Below are positions 1 through 10,534 of a DNA stretch of 64,000 nucleotides, piece by piece (position 1 is the stretch's first letter; the number at the start of each line of letters is the position of its first letter). Position numbers and translations under genes: made by a program. Source of the DNA: Bradysia coprophila (taxonomy: Eukaryota; Arthropoda; Insecta; Diptera; Sciaridae); the NCBI RefSeq assembly GCF_014529535.1, contig NW_023503373.1, positions 3,038,001 through 3,102,000 of the forward strand. Reading direction: 5' to 3'. The notes under the pieces are model-generated. The model saw nothing but the letters and a program-made list of their open reading frames with translations, was not told where the DNA came from and did no database searches.

Positions 1-95
1 AAACCAAGAAAAAAACGTGAATTTTTGACACAATATTTGTGATACTGTTACAGTTTCATTATATTGCGAGATTTACTCTACTTGGTAAGGCAACG

Positions 96-297
96 CACTG
101 CTCCTAGCATGAACACTACTTTGACAAACGTCGAATTTGGACGCTTTTGTGATGAGAGCTACCGCTTAAGATTGATTGTATTGTGTGTTTGAACTCACAC
201 AACTAAAACAAGTCACCTATCTTCACGAAAGAAACGCAGTGCCTACTGTGACTTCATTAGCCTCCAAATATTTCTTATGTTCATGCTAGGAGCAGTG
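96..297. mobile_element. MITE-like element, family A copy 1 (202 bp)
   Basis: The two ends are exact inverted repeats of 20 bases (96-115 and 278-297, starting CACTGCTCCTAGCATG). A second copy with the same ends and similar interior lies at 43026-43225, so this is a mobile family and not a chance hairpin. There is no coding capacity. A clean target duplication was not found. Confidence 0.6.
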
Positions 298-300
298 AGT

Positions 301-1432
301 TGGGTAAGGTCATGATTCGGAAAAAACGACTTGCGTTGAAGCAATTTCAAGGATCTTGGACTCGGATCCCAAAAGTATTGAAGTTTGGATTTCGACAAAA
401 AAAATCGCGAATATATGCCATGAACAATTTTCAATGGGCGGAAACGGATTTGTTCTGCAGCTTTTCCAGCTGCTTTATTTGTTCCAAACTCCCGTTGTCC
501 GGCGATCATGAACAGGTTTCAGCTCATGAGGAATTTCCAAAATTTTCGAAAATTCCTAATGAGCTAAAAGCTTTCCATCATCCGACTATCACCGGCGGCT
601 GACGAAAATGAAGCAATGGAATGGTTATTGAAAATTATTTATAGTGTCTTCAGCCAGAAGCCTCAAAGTTCAACTTTTCTAAAGCAGGACCATCATAAAA
701 ACGCTTTAAATAACCAAATACGAACAGCCTTGGGTTAGTCGATGTGCGTGTATTATTCAAAAATATCAAGTTAGATGTATATATGCATTTCTTGTAGCTC
801 ACATTTACCCCAAGAATGTAATGTACAGACGCAAGCGAAGCGAGCGCGATTTTTTTTAATCGACGTTGATTTGGGCATGACTTATGTTGAACGTGCTACA
901 TTACATTGTCGAGAAAATTTAATTTCTAAGCGCCCCTATTTTCCCAGCGCCCTGGGCCGGGCCCACTTTGCCCATGGGTTAATCCGGCTCTGGTGTTGGC
1001 CGAGAACTTGCATTGAAATATTGAGTTACCGAGTTCGTAGGATCGAATTTCAATCGAAAATATTTTTGTGAAATACAAGTAAATCATAGTCAGTTATTTT
1101 AAAAAAAGATGTCAATGGCAACGAACTTATGTGCTAGGCCGCGCGTCTGAATGGCATTACCTCCTCACTATATTTACCTTGGTTAAAATATCTTCTTTTT
1201 ATGGTATTTACCAGATGATAAAAAGTCTTTTACTTCATTACTTCACAAGAACAGGCATGATTCTTGTATAAGATGAGATCAGTGTATTTCATGGTCACGA
1301 AGAGTAACTTACCAGCCTATCTAGATTTTAGAGGCTCTTGATAGCATATCTTGGAGATATTATCTCGTCCGGCTATGGATCAAATCATCGTGGTTCGGGT
1401 TGTCAAAGTTCGTGTTTACAGCTATTTGGAAC
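301..1432. other. Spacer without recognised gene
   Basis: Only short frames without protein-like features on either strand. Includes a small GC-rich patch near 945-1000. No RNA gene recognised. Confidence 0.5.
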
Positions 1433-1618
1433 CAAGGCTGTATACTTTGGGGAGGACACGAAGATCGCCATTTTATTAGATACGCGGGAACACACCTTTT
1501 CCATACAAACAAATTCACCAAAATTAAATTTGTATGGCGTGGTGAATTTTTTGTATGAAACGTGGTGTGTAACCCGCGTATCTACATCTGCGTGACCTCC
1601 CCAAAGTATACAGCCTTG
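1433..1618. mobile_element. MITE family B copy 1 (CAAGGCTG termini)
   Basis: Element begins CAAGGCTGTATACTTTGG and ends with the reverse complement of this; the whole unit is a near-palindrome. It is flanked by a 9-base duplication ATTTGGAAC (1424-1432 and 1619-1627). Four further copies occur in the window. The 8-9 base duplication with long inverted repeats fits hAT or Mutator-like non-autonomous elements (inference). Confidence 0.8.
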
Positions 1619-1627
1619 ATTTGGAAC

Positions 1628-3115
1628 AAACCTATAACTGTCTCCATTCAATTGACAATTTATTGAACGTACCCTTTCAACAGAGAATGTATTTCTCCTG
1701 TCATCTCCATTCATCTTACGAATGAACAAAAAGAGAGAGATAGTTAGAGTTCGTTGTTGTCTTTTACACAGCACAAAACATGAATGAAACGAAAGAAAGG
1801 GGAAAAATTTTACAAACTGGAATTTACACTACACTATGTGTATAACATAACACTCCAATCGGTATTTTTACTATATTATGTTTATAAACGAAACCACTTC
1901 GAACGCATGGAAACTGTAGGCAAATTATACAGGGGTGTAGTCGAAAAAGAGGATCGGCACGACACGACAGAAAGTTTGTAATATTTTTTAATGGCAGATT
2001 TATATCTAGAGAGTCACACTCAGTCTCATTTCCAACGAAAGAGACGAAATTCATTGATCGATGGGTTGGTTAAGATAATTTTTGAGAATAATGAAGAGTA
2101 AAGACTATTCAATCCAAAGTATTTATAACTTAGGAACTAACATTTGAGAAATCTTATGTCGTCTACGCTTTAAGACCCTTTCCCTCGCTCGTAAAGTAAA
2201 ACGCTATTGATAGCTGAAGCCCTCGGATACCCTTCCTCATCTGGATACGAGATATCAATAATCAATTCACTGTTATAGTAATGTACTATTAAAGTTTAAA
2301 TAATACCGATCGACGACTACTATAAAACCAAACCATTCTTTTAAGAATCAGTTTCTTATTTGTTCAAACTGTTACCTAGTGCTTGATACAAAATCTTTTA
2401 CTTCATTTTATTAAATATAATTTTGCTATCAAATCCATATTAACCGGAGGTCACTGATTAGTCGTTATTATCGATAACAGATGACTATAAGCATGTGTGA
2501 AGGTCTTCCATCCACTAGCCTCGTTTTACCCTACAATACGTACGGGATTCAATGAAAAAAAAAAAGAAACACTGTCAGCTGTCCTTTAGATTGCATCTGT
2601 GTGTGTGTTGCAAGTATAGTAAAAGAGTTTTGGTTACGAATGGATACAGAAAAAGTAACGAAAATTTTTGTTTTTGAACGAATATAACACCGAAGAGGAG
2701 TACTGAAAATGAAGCCGATTAAATGCAAAACGTACTCGATGTACAACACAAAAGCAATATAAACGACACATATTTTGAACTAGAGGAACGACCATCTGCC
2801 ACTGTTAACATGTAGATATATGCGTGCATATACCGGCAATATTTCTTGTATATGTTCCCCCGAACTTTTGTTGAGTCTCTTTTTTTTCGTTTGATGTTAT
2901 TAAGTGCGTATGTATGTATATAGTTGGGAACCTAACAAACTGCAAAGGGCATTTTAGTTTAATGTTCTCGTCCATAAACAACACATTGGTGTTTTGAGCG
3001 GTTACGGTAAAGGTGTAGAAAAATAGTTCTTCCTCAAACAGTCGTTGGTTTTGTTACCATTTTTTTTTAAATAACTCAAATTGTGGAAAACTCAGGTTTT
3101 CTTTTAACCAAAATC
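1628..3115. other. Spacer upstream of the ZAD gene
   Basis: AT-rich. A copy of a dispersed repeat (TTTTACTTCATT ... GATAACAGATGA) lies at about 2390-2490. Nothing else recognised; short frames look non-coding. Confidence 0.5.
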
Positions 3116-4141
3116 ATGTCTAGTGAATCGCCGCGCAAAAAGAGACTTACCTGTTTAATTTGCGGTAGCTATACAGCATCAATGCTAAATATATACGAAC
3201 CGCGATGTGGACCAAATATTGTCGAGATAATCAAACAAAAATTCGAACTTGAGGTGAATATAATTTGACCAGACCATATTGCAATTTATACAACTTTATG
3301 ACCGTTTACTTCTATCTATTTTTAAATTTAGCTATCGGATGAGGACAGTCCACAATACCTGTGCTACCAGTGCAATAACTGGCTAATCAATTGGCACTCG
3401 TTACAAAATATAAACGATGGTTCCAGTTCGAGCAGCAAATCCGGAAAAAATGTGCGGTTCAATCAATCGATACCCGAGGAGCATCAACAAGAACAAGAAC
3501 AAGAAACAATGGCCGTTCTAGTCGATCAATATTCAGATGTGCTAAGACTTCGGTCAAACTTAAGCAAATATTTTTATTATCCGAAAAAGACAAATTTCAA
3601 TTATCCCGAAAGTGCCATACTAAGAACTAAGTGCAGTGTGTACAGTCGTGAAAATCGTATCAAAGCAGCAAGACAAAGATATCGATCGTTTCGTTCGCGT
3701 TTCATCAACAGAAAGTGTTTTCGATATGGCCATCAACGTAAACAAACCGTTCGTGCGTATGTCAATAAATCGTCAAACTCACGTCTACGCATGAAACGAA
3801 AGTCTTCATCACACAGCCAAAGACGAATGGTAGAGCATCGGTCTAGTCAGACAATTGTAATAAATCCATATGTTGTGTCTAGACTAAAGAAATTGGGCAC
3901 AACTGTTATACGTGAAGGTACATCTGCAACTGCCGCCAATGACCTTTCTCGTAGCATCACGAAAAAAATCGATCGAAGTGTAATTCGATCCAATTCAGAC
4001 GATATTCTTATTGCATTCAATACGGTGCTGCAGGAAGTGTTTCCAGTGGATATATCAGAAAAAGAGGATGTGGTTGTTGTTGATGATTTTAGTAAAATTT
4101 TTGAACGCATTCCAAAGTCGTTGAGTATAACGTTAGCCTAA
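3116..4141 (+). CDS. ZAD-domain protein without C2H2 fingers
   Basis: Two exons: 3116-3253 and 3332-4141, joined in phase 0 across a 78-base GT-AG intron; 315 residues. The ATG at 3116 is the first in frame. The ZAD fold is indicated by Cys13-x2-Cys16 and Cys57-x2-Cys60, the second pair being created only by splicing; ZADs bind one zinc and dimerise transcription factors in arthropods. The rest is a Ser/Arg/Lys-rich region (about residues 110-230) with no C2H2 zinc finger, then an acidic tail. Known ZAD proteins usually carry a C-terminal finger array, so this is a ZAD-only member, perhaps a partner or truncated paralogue. Polyadenylation signal AATAAA at 4240. Function beyond likely nuclear protein is unknown. 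Confidence 0.75.
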
Positions 4142-4239
4142 TTTTTTTTGAGTTTTGAGAAATTAATTTAATTTTTTTCACGAACTTGTGTATTTGTGTA
4201 GAAAATGTATTTTGTGCTTGAAATTGTAATTTATTTCTA

Positions 4240-4245
4240 AATAAA
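4240..4245 (+). terminator. Polyadenylation signal of the ZAD gene
   Basis: AATAAA about 100 bases after the stop codon. Confidence 0.55.
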
Positions 4246-4679
4246 ATTATTTATTTAAATGAATTTAATGGTTCGAAGGTATTTTCATTGCTGTGCAGTT
4301 TTTTCTGCAATCCGACGATCGACGCCGGATTTAACAATCCTGCCACTAACTGATTAAGTATTCGCTATTAGACATTTTATAGTTGACCCCATGTCCATAA
4401 GCAGGTTGAAATCCTTTGCTATTAGTTAGTTCTAATAAGTGCTATATCAACAATACATAACACTACGTCACAATCATGACTAACAGACCTATGATCTACA
4501 GATAAAAGCGTCTATAACATAACTCTGTGTCAGCTGAGTGGTTTTGTGTTTCTACATTTTACACTAGCGACTAGCTCACACTTATGTGCTCCTAATTATT
4601 ATCATAATCATCTGATTAAATTCTTATTTCTAAAATTTTTTGGGTTCATATTGTGTTGATAAAACTTTTGCGTGCAGGC
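4246..4679. other. Spacer
   Basis: No gene or RNA recognised; AT-rich unique-looking DNA. Confidence 0.45.
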
Positions 4680-4795
4680 GCAGAATGCGTCACCCTCAGC
4701 GATATGAGTTATTTTGTAAGTAAGACAAAGGACTTGCGTCACATTCACCCTTTGAGGGTTTTTTGACAGATATCAGTTCTTTTGGAAGTTTTATG
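4680..4795 (-). mobile_element. Fragment of Helentron-like element 5' part, inverted
   Basis: Reverse complement of this stretch matches the start of the element at about 10535-10625: both share GTGACGCAAGTCCTTT, an ACTTACAAAA stretch, an ATATC and a second GGGTGACGC. It lies in the opposite orientation to the 3' end at 6516-6537. Confidence 0.5.
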
Positions 4796-4828
4796 GTTTG
4801 ATTGTAATTGCTTTAACGTTAACATTAA

Positions 4829-5578
4829 CAATATAGCTATATACAACTAAATATATGTACATATAGCTATATAGTAACTATATATAGGTCAATATAGCTA
4901 TATAGTAACTATATATAGGTCAATATAGCCATATACTAACTATATATAGGTCAATATAGCTATATAATAACTATATATATGTCAATATATCCATATACTA
5001 ACTATATATAGGTCAATATAGCTATATACTAACTATATATACGTGAATATAGCTATATACTAACTAAATATAGGTCAATATAGCTATATACTAACTATAT
5101 ATATATGTCAACATAGCTATATACTAACTATCTATATGTCAATATAGCCATATACTAACTATATATAGGTCAATATAACTATATACTAACTATATATAGG
5201 TCAATATAGCTATATAGTAACTATATATAGGTCAATATAGCTACCTATGTCAATAAAGCTATATACTAACTATATATATGTGAATATAGCTATATACTAA
5301 CTAAATATAGGTCAATATAGCCATATACTAACTATATATATGTGAATATAGCTATATACTAACTAAATATAGGTCAATATAGCTATATACTAACTAAATA
5401 TAGGTCAATATAGCTATATACTAACTATGTATAGGTCAATATAGATATATACTAACTATATAGGTCAATATAGCTATATACTAACTATATATATGTCAAT
5501 GTAGCTATATACTAACTATATATATGTCAATATAGCTATATACTAACTATATATAGGTCAATATAGCTATATACTAAC
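4829..5578. repeat. 31-bp AT-rich minisatellite, about 24 copies
   Basis: Head-to-tail repeats of roughly 31 bases built on CAATATAGCTATATACTAAC followed by TATATATAGGT, about 750 bases in total, with small period changes and point differences between units. Confidence 0.9.
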
Positions 5579-5955
5579 AAATTTTTCCCGCTGCCCAACA
5601 TACATCGAAAGTGACCAAATTTTTCCAGCTGCCCGTCACATACACTGAAAGTGACCAAATTTTCCCGGTGTCCAACACACCCTGAGAGTGACCAAATTTT
5701 TCCAGCTGCCCGTCACATACACTGAAAGTGACCAAATTTTTCCCGCTGCCCAACATACCCCGAAAGTGATCAAATTTTTCCAGCTGCCCGACCATACACC
5801 GAAAGTGACCAAATTTTTCCAGCTGCCCGTCACATACACTGAAAGTGACCAAATTTTTCCCGCTGCCCAACATACCCCGAAAGTGATCAAATTTTTCCAG
5901 CTGCCCAACCGTACACCAAAAGTGACAAAATTTTTCCAACTGCCCAACATTCAAG
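5579..5955. repeat. 38-bp minisatellite, about 10 copies
   Basis: Tandem units of about 38 bases built on GTGACCAAATTTTTCC plus GCTGCCC. It starts exactly where the 31-bp array ends. The core AGTGACCAAATTTTTGC also occurs once at 11008-11025 in the related element, so the array is probably an expansion of an internal element segment. Open frames here are repeat artefacts. Confidence 0.85.
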
Positions 5956-6223
5956 TAACAAATTTTTTTTTCAAATTTTCCCACACAAAAAAACACCGTC
6001 CTCACCAAACACACATCATTTTTTTGACACAACACACACACACACAAAACACGCTGTTATATGGCATTGTATGGAAACTTTGGGGAGCTCCAGCTCCCAA
6101 GATATGGGTTTTTTCCAACTTTTGAAAATTCCATTGTTATTTTTGGGCCATTATTAACCTATAACCAAAATTTCAGGAAAATCTATATAAACGTTTAGGA
6201 GTTGCTGGATCCTGGAATCCTGG

Positions 6224-6250
6224 AACTAACTAACTAACTAACTAACTAAC
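6224..6250. repeat. (AACT)n microsatellite
   Basis: About six and a half AACT units inside the Helentron-like element; the corresponding place in the other copy (11315-11335) carries CAAG units. Confidence 0.85.
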
Positions 6251-6515
6251 GTAGGCGATTTTAGTTATCTGAAAAAACGAAATTTTGCTTATTTTCATAC
6301 AAACATCAATATTTCGAAGTTCAATATCTCGGCCAATTTTGAAGCTGCAGTAACGTGTGATAGCTCGTTGAACTCGTATGGATTCCTAGATTCCAGATAT
6401 TCTGGTTTGGGGGTCGTTGGAGTTAAGGGGGAGAAGTCAAAAAGTTGCTGTAAATATGCTCCGCCGTCCCCAAAAATTTTTTTGTAAAACATTTTTGGTA
6501 GTGGACTTGCGTCAC

Positions 6516-6537
6516 GCCCGCTAACTAACGTGCGGGC
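6516..6537 (+). other. Terminal hairpin of Helentron-like element A
   Basis: GCCCGC ... GCGGGC, 6-base stem and 10-base loop, followed by ATGAT. In the other copy (11572-11593) the stem is GCCTGC/GCAGGC, a compensated change. Confidence 0.65.
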
Positions 6538-6589
6538 ATGATATTGGCGATTTTCCTTGTCTTTTCTTCTTTTGTCGATTTTTCTTGGA

Positions 6590-6720
6590 GTTTCTACAAA
6601 TTGTATAAGCAAGGTGCTTGGTTTGACTATACTGAAATCCTCCTTCTACAAATTGTAAAAGGAAAGAGTTTCGTTCGATCCTGCTAAATTCCTTCTTCTA
6701 CAAATTGTATAAGGAAGGTG
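6590..6720. repeat. Three short palindromic repeats
   Basis: CTACAAATTGTA with flanking CCTT/AAGG arms appears at about 6593, 6646 and 6698, roughly 50 bases apart. Confidence 0.6.
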
Positions 6721-6964
6721 TTTGGTATACTGAATTTAAACAGCCTCTATTCAAACGAAGGCATGTATTTTTTGTCAGCAAACTTGTTCTTTTGGCAGCA
6801 ACATTATTTTTTACTAGCAAATTTAGTACTAGTGAAAATTTAGGAAAACTCATCCAGCGAATTTACGCCATATATGTGCGCAGCGCGAAAAAAGTTGAGC
6901 TACCCTCAGACAGATAGTTTAAAAATGGGGTGCGAGATTACACCACATATATGGCTAAAAACAA

Positions 6965-7022
6965 GAGCGCGTGGCGGTGGAGAAGGCAGATGGCCATCTG
7001 CCTTCTCCACCGCCACGCGCTC
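6965..7022. repeat. Perfect 58-bp GC-rich palindrome
   Basis: The two 29-base arms are exactly complementary with no spacer (centre TGGCCA between 6993 and 6994). Homology continues outward with a small indel. GC content is far above the surroundings. Confidence 0.9.
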
Positions 7023-7560
7023 GTTCTTGTTTGGCGTTTCCTCACACTTTTTCGATTTTTCTTGGCGTTTCTTCACACTTAAGTGCACTTTGGCGATTTT
7101 TCTGGGCGGCTTATCATTTTTTAGTGATTTCGTAATTCACTGGAAAAAATCGCCAAGTGTGAGGAAACACCAAGAAAATTCGCCAAAGTGTGAAAAAACG
7201 CCAAGAGAAATCGCCAAAGTGTGAAGAATCGCCAAGAAGATTTTGGAAAATGTAAAACCACGGAAAAAACAAGAAAATCATTTCTTGGCGTTTCTAAACA
7301 CTTTGGCGATTTTTCTTGGCGTTTCTTCACATTTTGGTGATTTTTCCTGGCGTTTCTTCACACTTTGGCGATTTTTTCTGGTGAAGTACCAAATCACTAA
7401 AAAATGATAAGTCGCCAAGAAAAATCGCCAAAGTGTGAAGAAACGCCAATAAAAATCGTCAAAGTGTGAAGAATCGCCAAAATGTGAAGAATCGCCAAAA
7501 TGTGAAGAATCGCCAAGATTTTCTTTTTGTAGATTTGAGTTTGGCGATTCTTCACGGGAA
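7023..7560. repeat. Hairpin-rich repeats of a 31-bp unit in both orientations
   Basis: The unit GAAGAAACGCCAAGAAAAAT plus CGCCAAAGTGT recurs many times, forward in some stretches (7150-7240, 7400-7520) and inverted in others (7030-7100, 7280-7380), so the region can fold into several alternative hairpins. Open frames in it are artefacts. Confidence 0.8.
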
Positions 7561-8006
7561 TGGAGCATAGTTACCAAAGAAAAACCATTTGGACTAATAT
7601 CTAATTGAAATATTAGTTTTATCAAATTTTTCTGAGAATTAGTAGGGTGACTCATAAAATGGAATGGAACAGAAGAAAAAAAAAAGAGAGCACTGGTCAG
7701 AGCAAATCGTTTATTTTTGTCATCGTTGTCGATAACAGGTGAACAGATGCTTATTTCAATTTTTCGTCTCAGCTCTTATCTCTCGTATCTCGGATCATAA
7801 TACAATCCGTTTCAGTATTATCTCTCGCAACATACATCATACATGATCTGTCTCTCACGTATCGTCTCTCACAACATAATATGATTCTGTTCTAATTTAG
7901 TTAATGGCTTCACAATAAGTAAATTGAGAATAACATTCAGTTTCCTTCAATCATAGTTCAGATACAGTGCTCACATAATACTAGAGTTGCGTTACATTTC
8001 AAAATA
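7561..8006. other. Upstream region of the receptor gene
   Basis: Contains a copy of the dispersed GTCATCGTTGTCGATAACAG motif (7718-7738). No clear TATA box; start of transcription cannot be placed. Confidence 0.4.
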
Positions 8007-8912
8007 ATGGAAGACATCTCCTCTGAACTCATATCTGAATTTAATGACACCTTAAGTGTTAATCATGTCAATTTCCGGGATGACTTGACAGTCAAAATTA
8101 TTAGAATTTTGTTATTTGAAGCAACATTATTGATTGGAATCGTCGGAAGTATCATAACGTGCATCATAGTTTACAGACAGTATCGAATGTCGACACCTGT
8201 ATACACTTTTATTGGGACAGTGGCTGTTGGTGATTTACTGTATGGCTTGGTATCGTTCGTTATCTATCCGACATATATTCTCTACGATTCATGGATATTC
8301 GGAGAAATGTTTTGTTTCGTCGCGTATTTTATCGACCAATTTCACCTATTATATTCAATAATCATAATAGCAACAGCAACATGTTTGACCCTACGCCACA
8401 CAATAAATTTAAAAATTGCGTTCGCAACCAATTTAATCATCGCCTTGTGTTCGATAATATTATCATTATTCATAACTGTGTTTACTTCGACATACGGTGG
8501 TTACAAAGATCATCATTATTGTCATGTTCAATGGCCCAGTGATACTTTCAAAAAGGCGCATCTTGTTTACCTATTATTTATCAATATTGTGCTTCCAATT
8601 CTGGTAATTCTTGCGAGTTGTACAGCCAGAATTGGAAACGCTTCGCCTATGCGCTTTTTGATGGTGACTATGACCATCATATACGTTTTACTGATGGGTC
8701 CAACGACAGTGGCGTACATTTTTTTCAACAAAATACCATTCAGATATTGGGTGGTGCTTATTTTATTGACAGAGACAAGAATAGTCTACAAAACCGTCGT
8801 TTGTTATCTAATGGATCATACTTTCAAGGAAGAATTCTTGGACATAATTTCAAGATGCTTCAGAAAAAATCGACATCATGAAGGGTATCATATGCAACAA
8901 AGTACAATTTAG
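8007..8912 (+). CDS. Divergent class A-like G-protein-coupled receptor
   Basis: Single exon, 301 residues, seven hydrophobic segments at about residues 34-58, 68-92, 103-125, 135-160, 184-205, 216-240 and 246-268. A possible N-glycosylation site is at Asn13. Asp76 fits position 2.50, and Cys103 with Cys172 fits the conserved disulfide between helix 3 and the second outer loop; Pro197 and Pro232 fit 5.50 and 6.50. However Asn1.50 is replaced (GIVGS), helix 3 ends TCLTLRH with no DRY, the usual helix 4 Trp is absent, and helix 7 lacks NPxxY. It is therefore receptor-like but may signal atypically. The ligand is unknown; amine, peptide and opsin types cannot be assigned. The ATG has a good AAAATAATGG context and AATAAA follows at 9035. 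Confidence 0.75.
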   Translation: MEDISSELISEFNDTLSVNHVNFRDDLTVKIIRILLFEATLLIGIVGSIITCIIVYRQYRMSTPVYTFIGTVAVGDLLYGLVSFVIYPTYILYDSWIFGEMFCFVAYFIDQFHLLYSIIIIATATCLTLRHTINLKIAFATNLIIALCSIILSLFITVFTSTYGGYKDHHYCHVQWPSDTFKKAHLVYLLFINIVLPILVILASCTARIGNASPMRFLMVTMTIIYVLLMGPTTVAYIFFNKIPFRYWVVLILLTETRIVYKTVVCYLMDHTFKEEFLDIISRCFRKNRHHEGYHMQQSTI

Positions 8913-9034
8913 CTCGTTAATTATTGTACAGTTAATGACATCCAAATTTGTTTCCAATGGTTCAGCTGTTTATACGGGTTTCATAAACGTATTTTGAGTC
9001 AAATTTTTATATTATGCAAGTGTTTCAATTGAAC

Positions 9035-9040
9035 AATAAA
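9035..9040 (+). terminator. Polyadenylation signal of the receptor gene
   Basis: AATAAA about 120 bases after the stop. Confidence 0.55.
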
Positions 9041-9711
9041 TGATAACTGAAGAAAAACTGTTTCTTTAAATCTGAAACTCTGAGCCTACCATTCGATTAC
9101 AATGACTGGTACAGTTCACTGTACGTGCTGTTAAAAAATTAAATTTTCAAACAATCCTATCGATGTTACAAGAGGTGTTACGGAACGTTTTGTTTTTTTT
9201 TTGCTACATACACTGTTTATTTGTAGGCCTAAGGATGTTTATTACATTAGGAAAGTTGATAAGAATCCTTCACGAGCATACACAGGTTCGTGTAAAAATG
9301 GAAGAAACGACTTTAAAAAAATCAACATTGCAGTTAATTTTGATAACCACTACTTTTACTTCAAATGGCGCATTAGCCAATGAGCAAAGTGGACCAGGCC
9401 TAGGGTGCTGAGAAAACCAAAAAGTCATTGCATCGACCGTGCAATTATTTTTATTTCAACAAACGTGATGCCCCGACTATTAAAATCAAAATCAAGATCG
9501 CTTCGCATTACGGTACTTTTTTGTGGAAAATACAAGCTAGCTACATCCAAATTGACACTCGCGACTATTAATCTGTTATCGATAATGACGACAAAAATAA
9601 TGACAAACTGGTAATATGGTCTTTTATATAGTAAAATGCATTTAAAAAAATGAAGTACAAGATTTAAAATCAACCGATTAAAAATACTTTGAACGATGGA
9701 AGTAATAGACT
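9041..9711. other. Spacer
   Basis: Short overlapping frames without recognisable domains. An inverted copy of the GATAAC repeat motif lies near 9572-9600. Confidence 0.45.
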
Positions 9712-9832
9712 CTGGACTTTACTTAAATAGACGAGGCATGCCTCCAAATAAATTTCTAAAAATCCAAAACTGAATTCTAGATTTTTAGAAATTTATTTGG
9801 AGGTATTCCACAACTATTTAAGTAAAGTCCAG
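9712..9832. mobile_element. 121-bp hairpin element
   Basis: Long inverted repeat with outer arms CTGGACTTTACTTAAATAG and its complement and inner arms around CCTCCAAATAAATTTCTAAA. Likely a small foldback MITE; no target duplication seen. Confidence 0.65.
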
Positions 9833-10534
9833 GGTGCCGAAAGTTGACAAGCCGCAATTATTTTGAATGTGATAATAATACTGGTCATATGCTTGCCGTC
9901 TGTAGCAGGTTAAATTGGTCCGATAATAAATCCGAGAAACAAGAATATGTTTTTCCTCATTGCGCGGTCACATCATTTAAGAAGAATTTCAAGAAAAATT
10001 TGTTTCGAAACCATTCTACAAACGGAAATGCAAGCTAAAGTTTTAGCTCGCTTCGCTCGAATTTCTACCAACACAAGAAGAATCAACGTAGAAAATGATA
10101 TTCTTGAAATAATTGAAAATGATGCAGCGATTGAATATCGAATCAAAATGTTAAAAGCCTTTCATTTTATTTTGATGACAATAAAAGAAAGAACTTCGTT
10201 GATGAAGTTTTCATTGGCGCATAAGGTTCATTGCCCAGGACGCTGCAAATGCTAAGCCGGCCCGGTTTACTTCATTTGTCTATCATGGTAAATATTTGAA
10301 TGTGTATCGTTGTTGGCTAACAGACTAAAAATCAGATGAAAATTGAAATTACTCTGCTGTGTAATGGCAAATACTGTGAGGCGAGTTATGATTGATAAGT
10401 CGCCTTATAAGACATTTACACGATCCTTGTAAGATGTTGGATTTCCCATAAACGAATTTCCAGCAGCTCGATGAACAGAACTTGAACACTTTCAGTCATT
10501 AGAGTTTTTTTTTGGGAAAATATTTATATCAGAC
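9833..10534. other. Spacer with weak open frames
   Basis: A frame at about 9947-10255 (+) is Arg/Lys-rich and ends in a Cys pair but has no recognised domain; it may be a transposon relic. Nothing else supported. Confidence 0.35.

Larger units (their letters stand above)
5956..6545 (+). mobile_element. Helentron/DINE-1-like element, 3' part
   Basis: Shares with 11060-11595 a CA-rich stretch, the blocks around TTCAATATCTCGGCCAAT and GAAGTCAAAAAGTTGCTGTA, a tetranucleotide run, TTGCGTCACGCC, and a terminal hairpin. Non-autonomous Helentrons (DINE-1/HINE) are known for internal tandem repeats, a tetranucleotide microsatellite, subterminal inverted repeats and a 3' hairpin, all seen here. No Rep/helicase gene present. 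Confidence 0.55.

Noticed and set aside
1338..1774. Frames of 85 and 123 codons around 1400-1770
   Set aside because: They lie across MITE family B; the same frames recur in other copies.
5574..6125. Long repetitive open frames on both strands
   Set aside because: They are translations of the 38-base minisatellite in several frames.
6874..7655. Overlapping frames of 60-125 codons on both strands
   Set aside because: They come from the inverted 31-base repeats and the palindrome.
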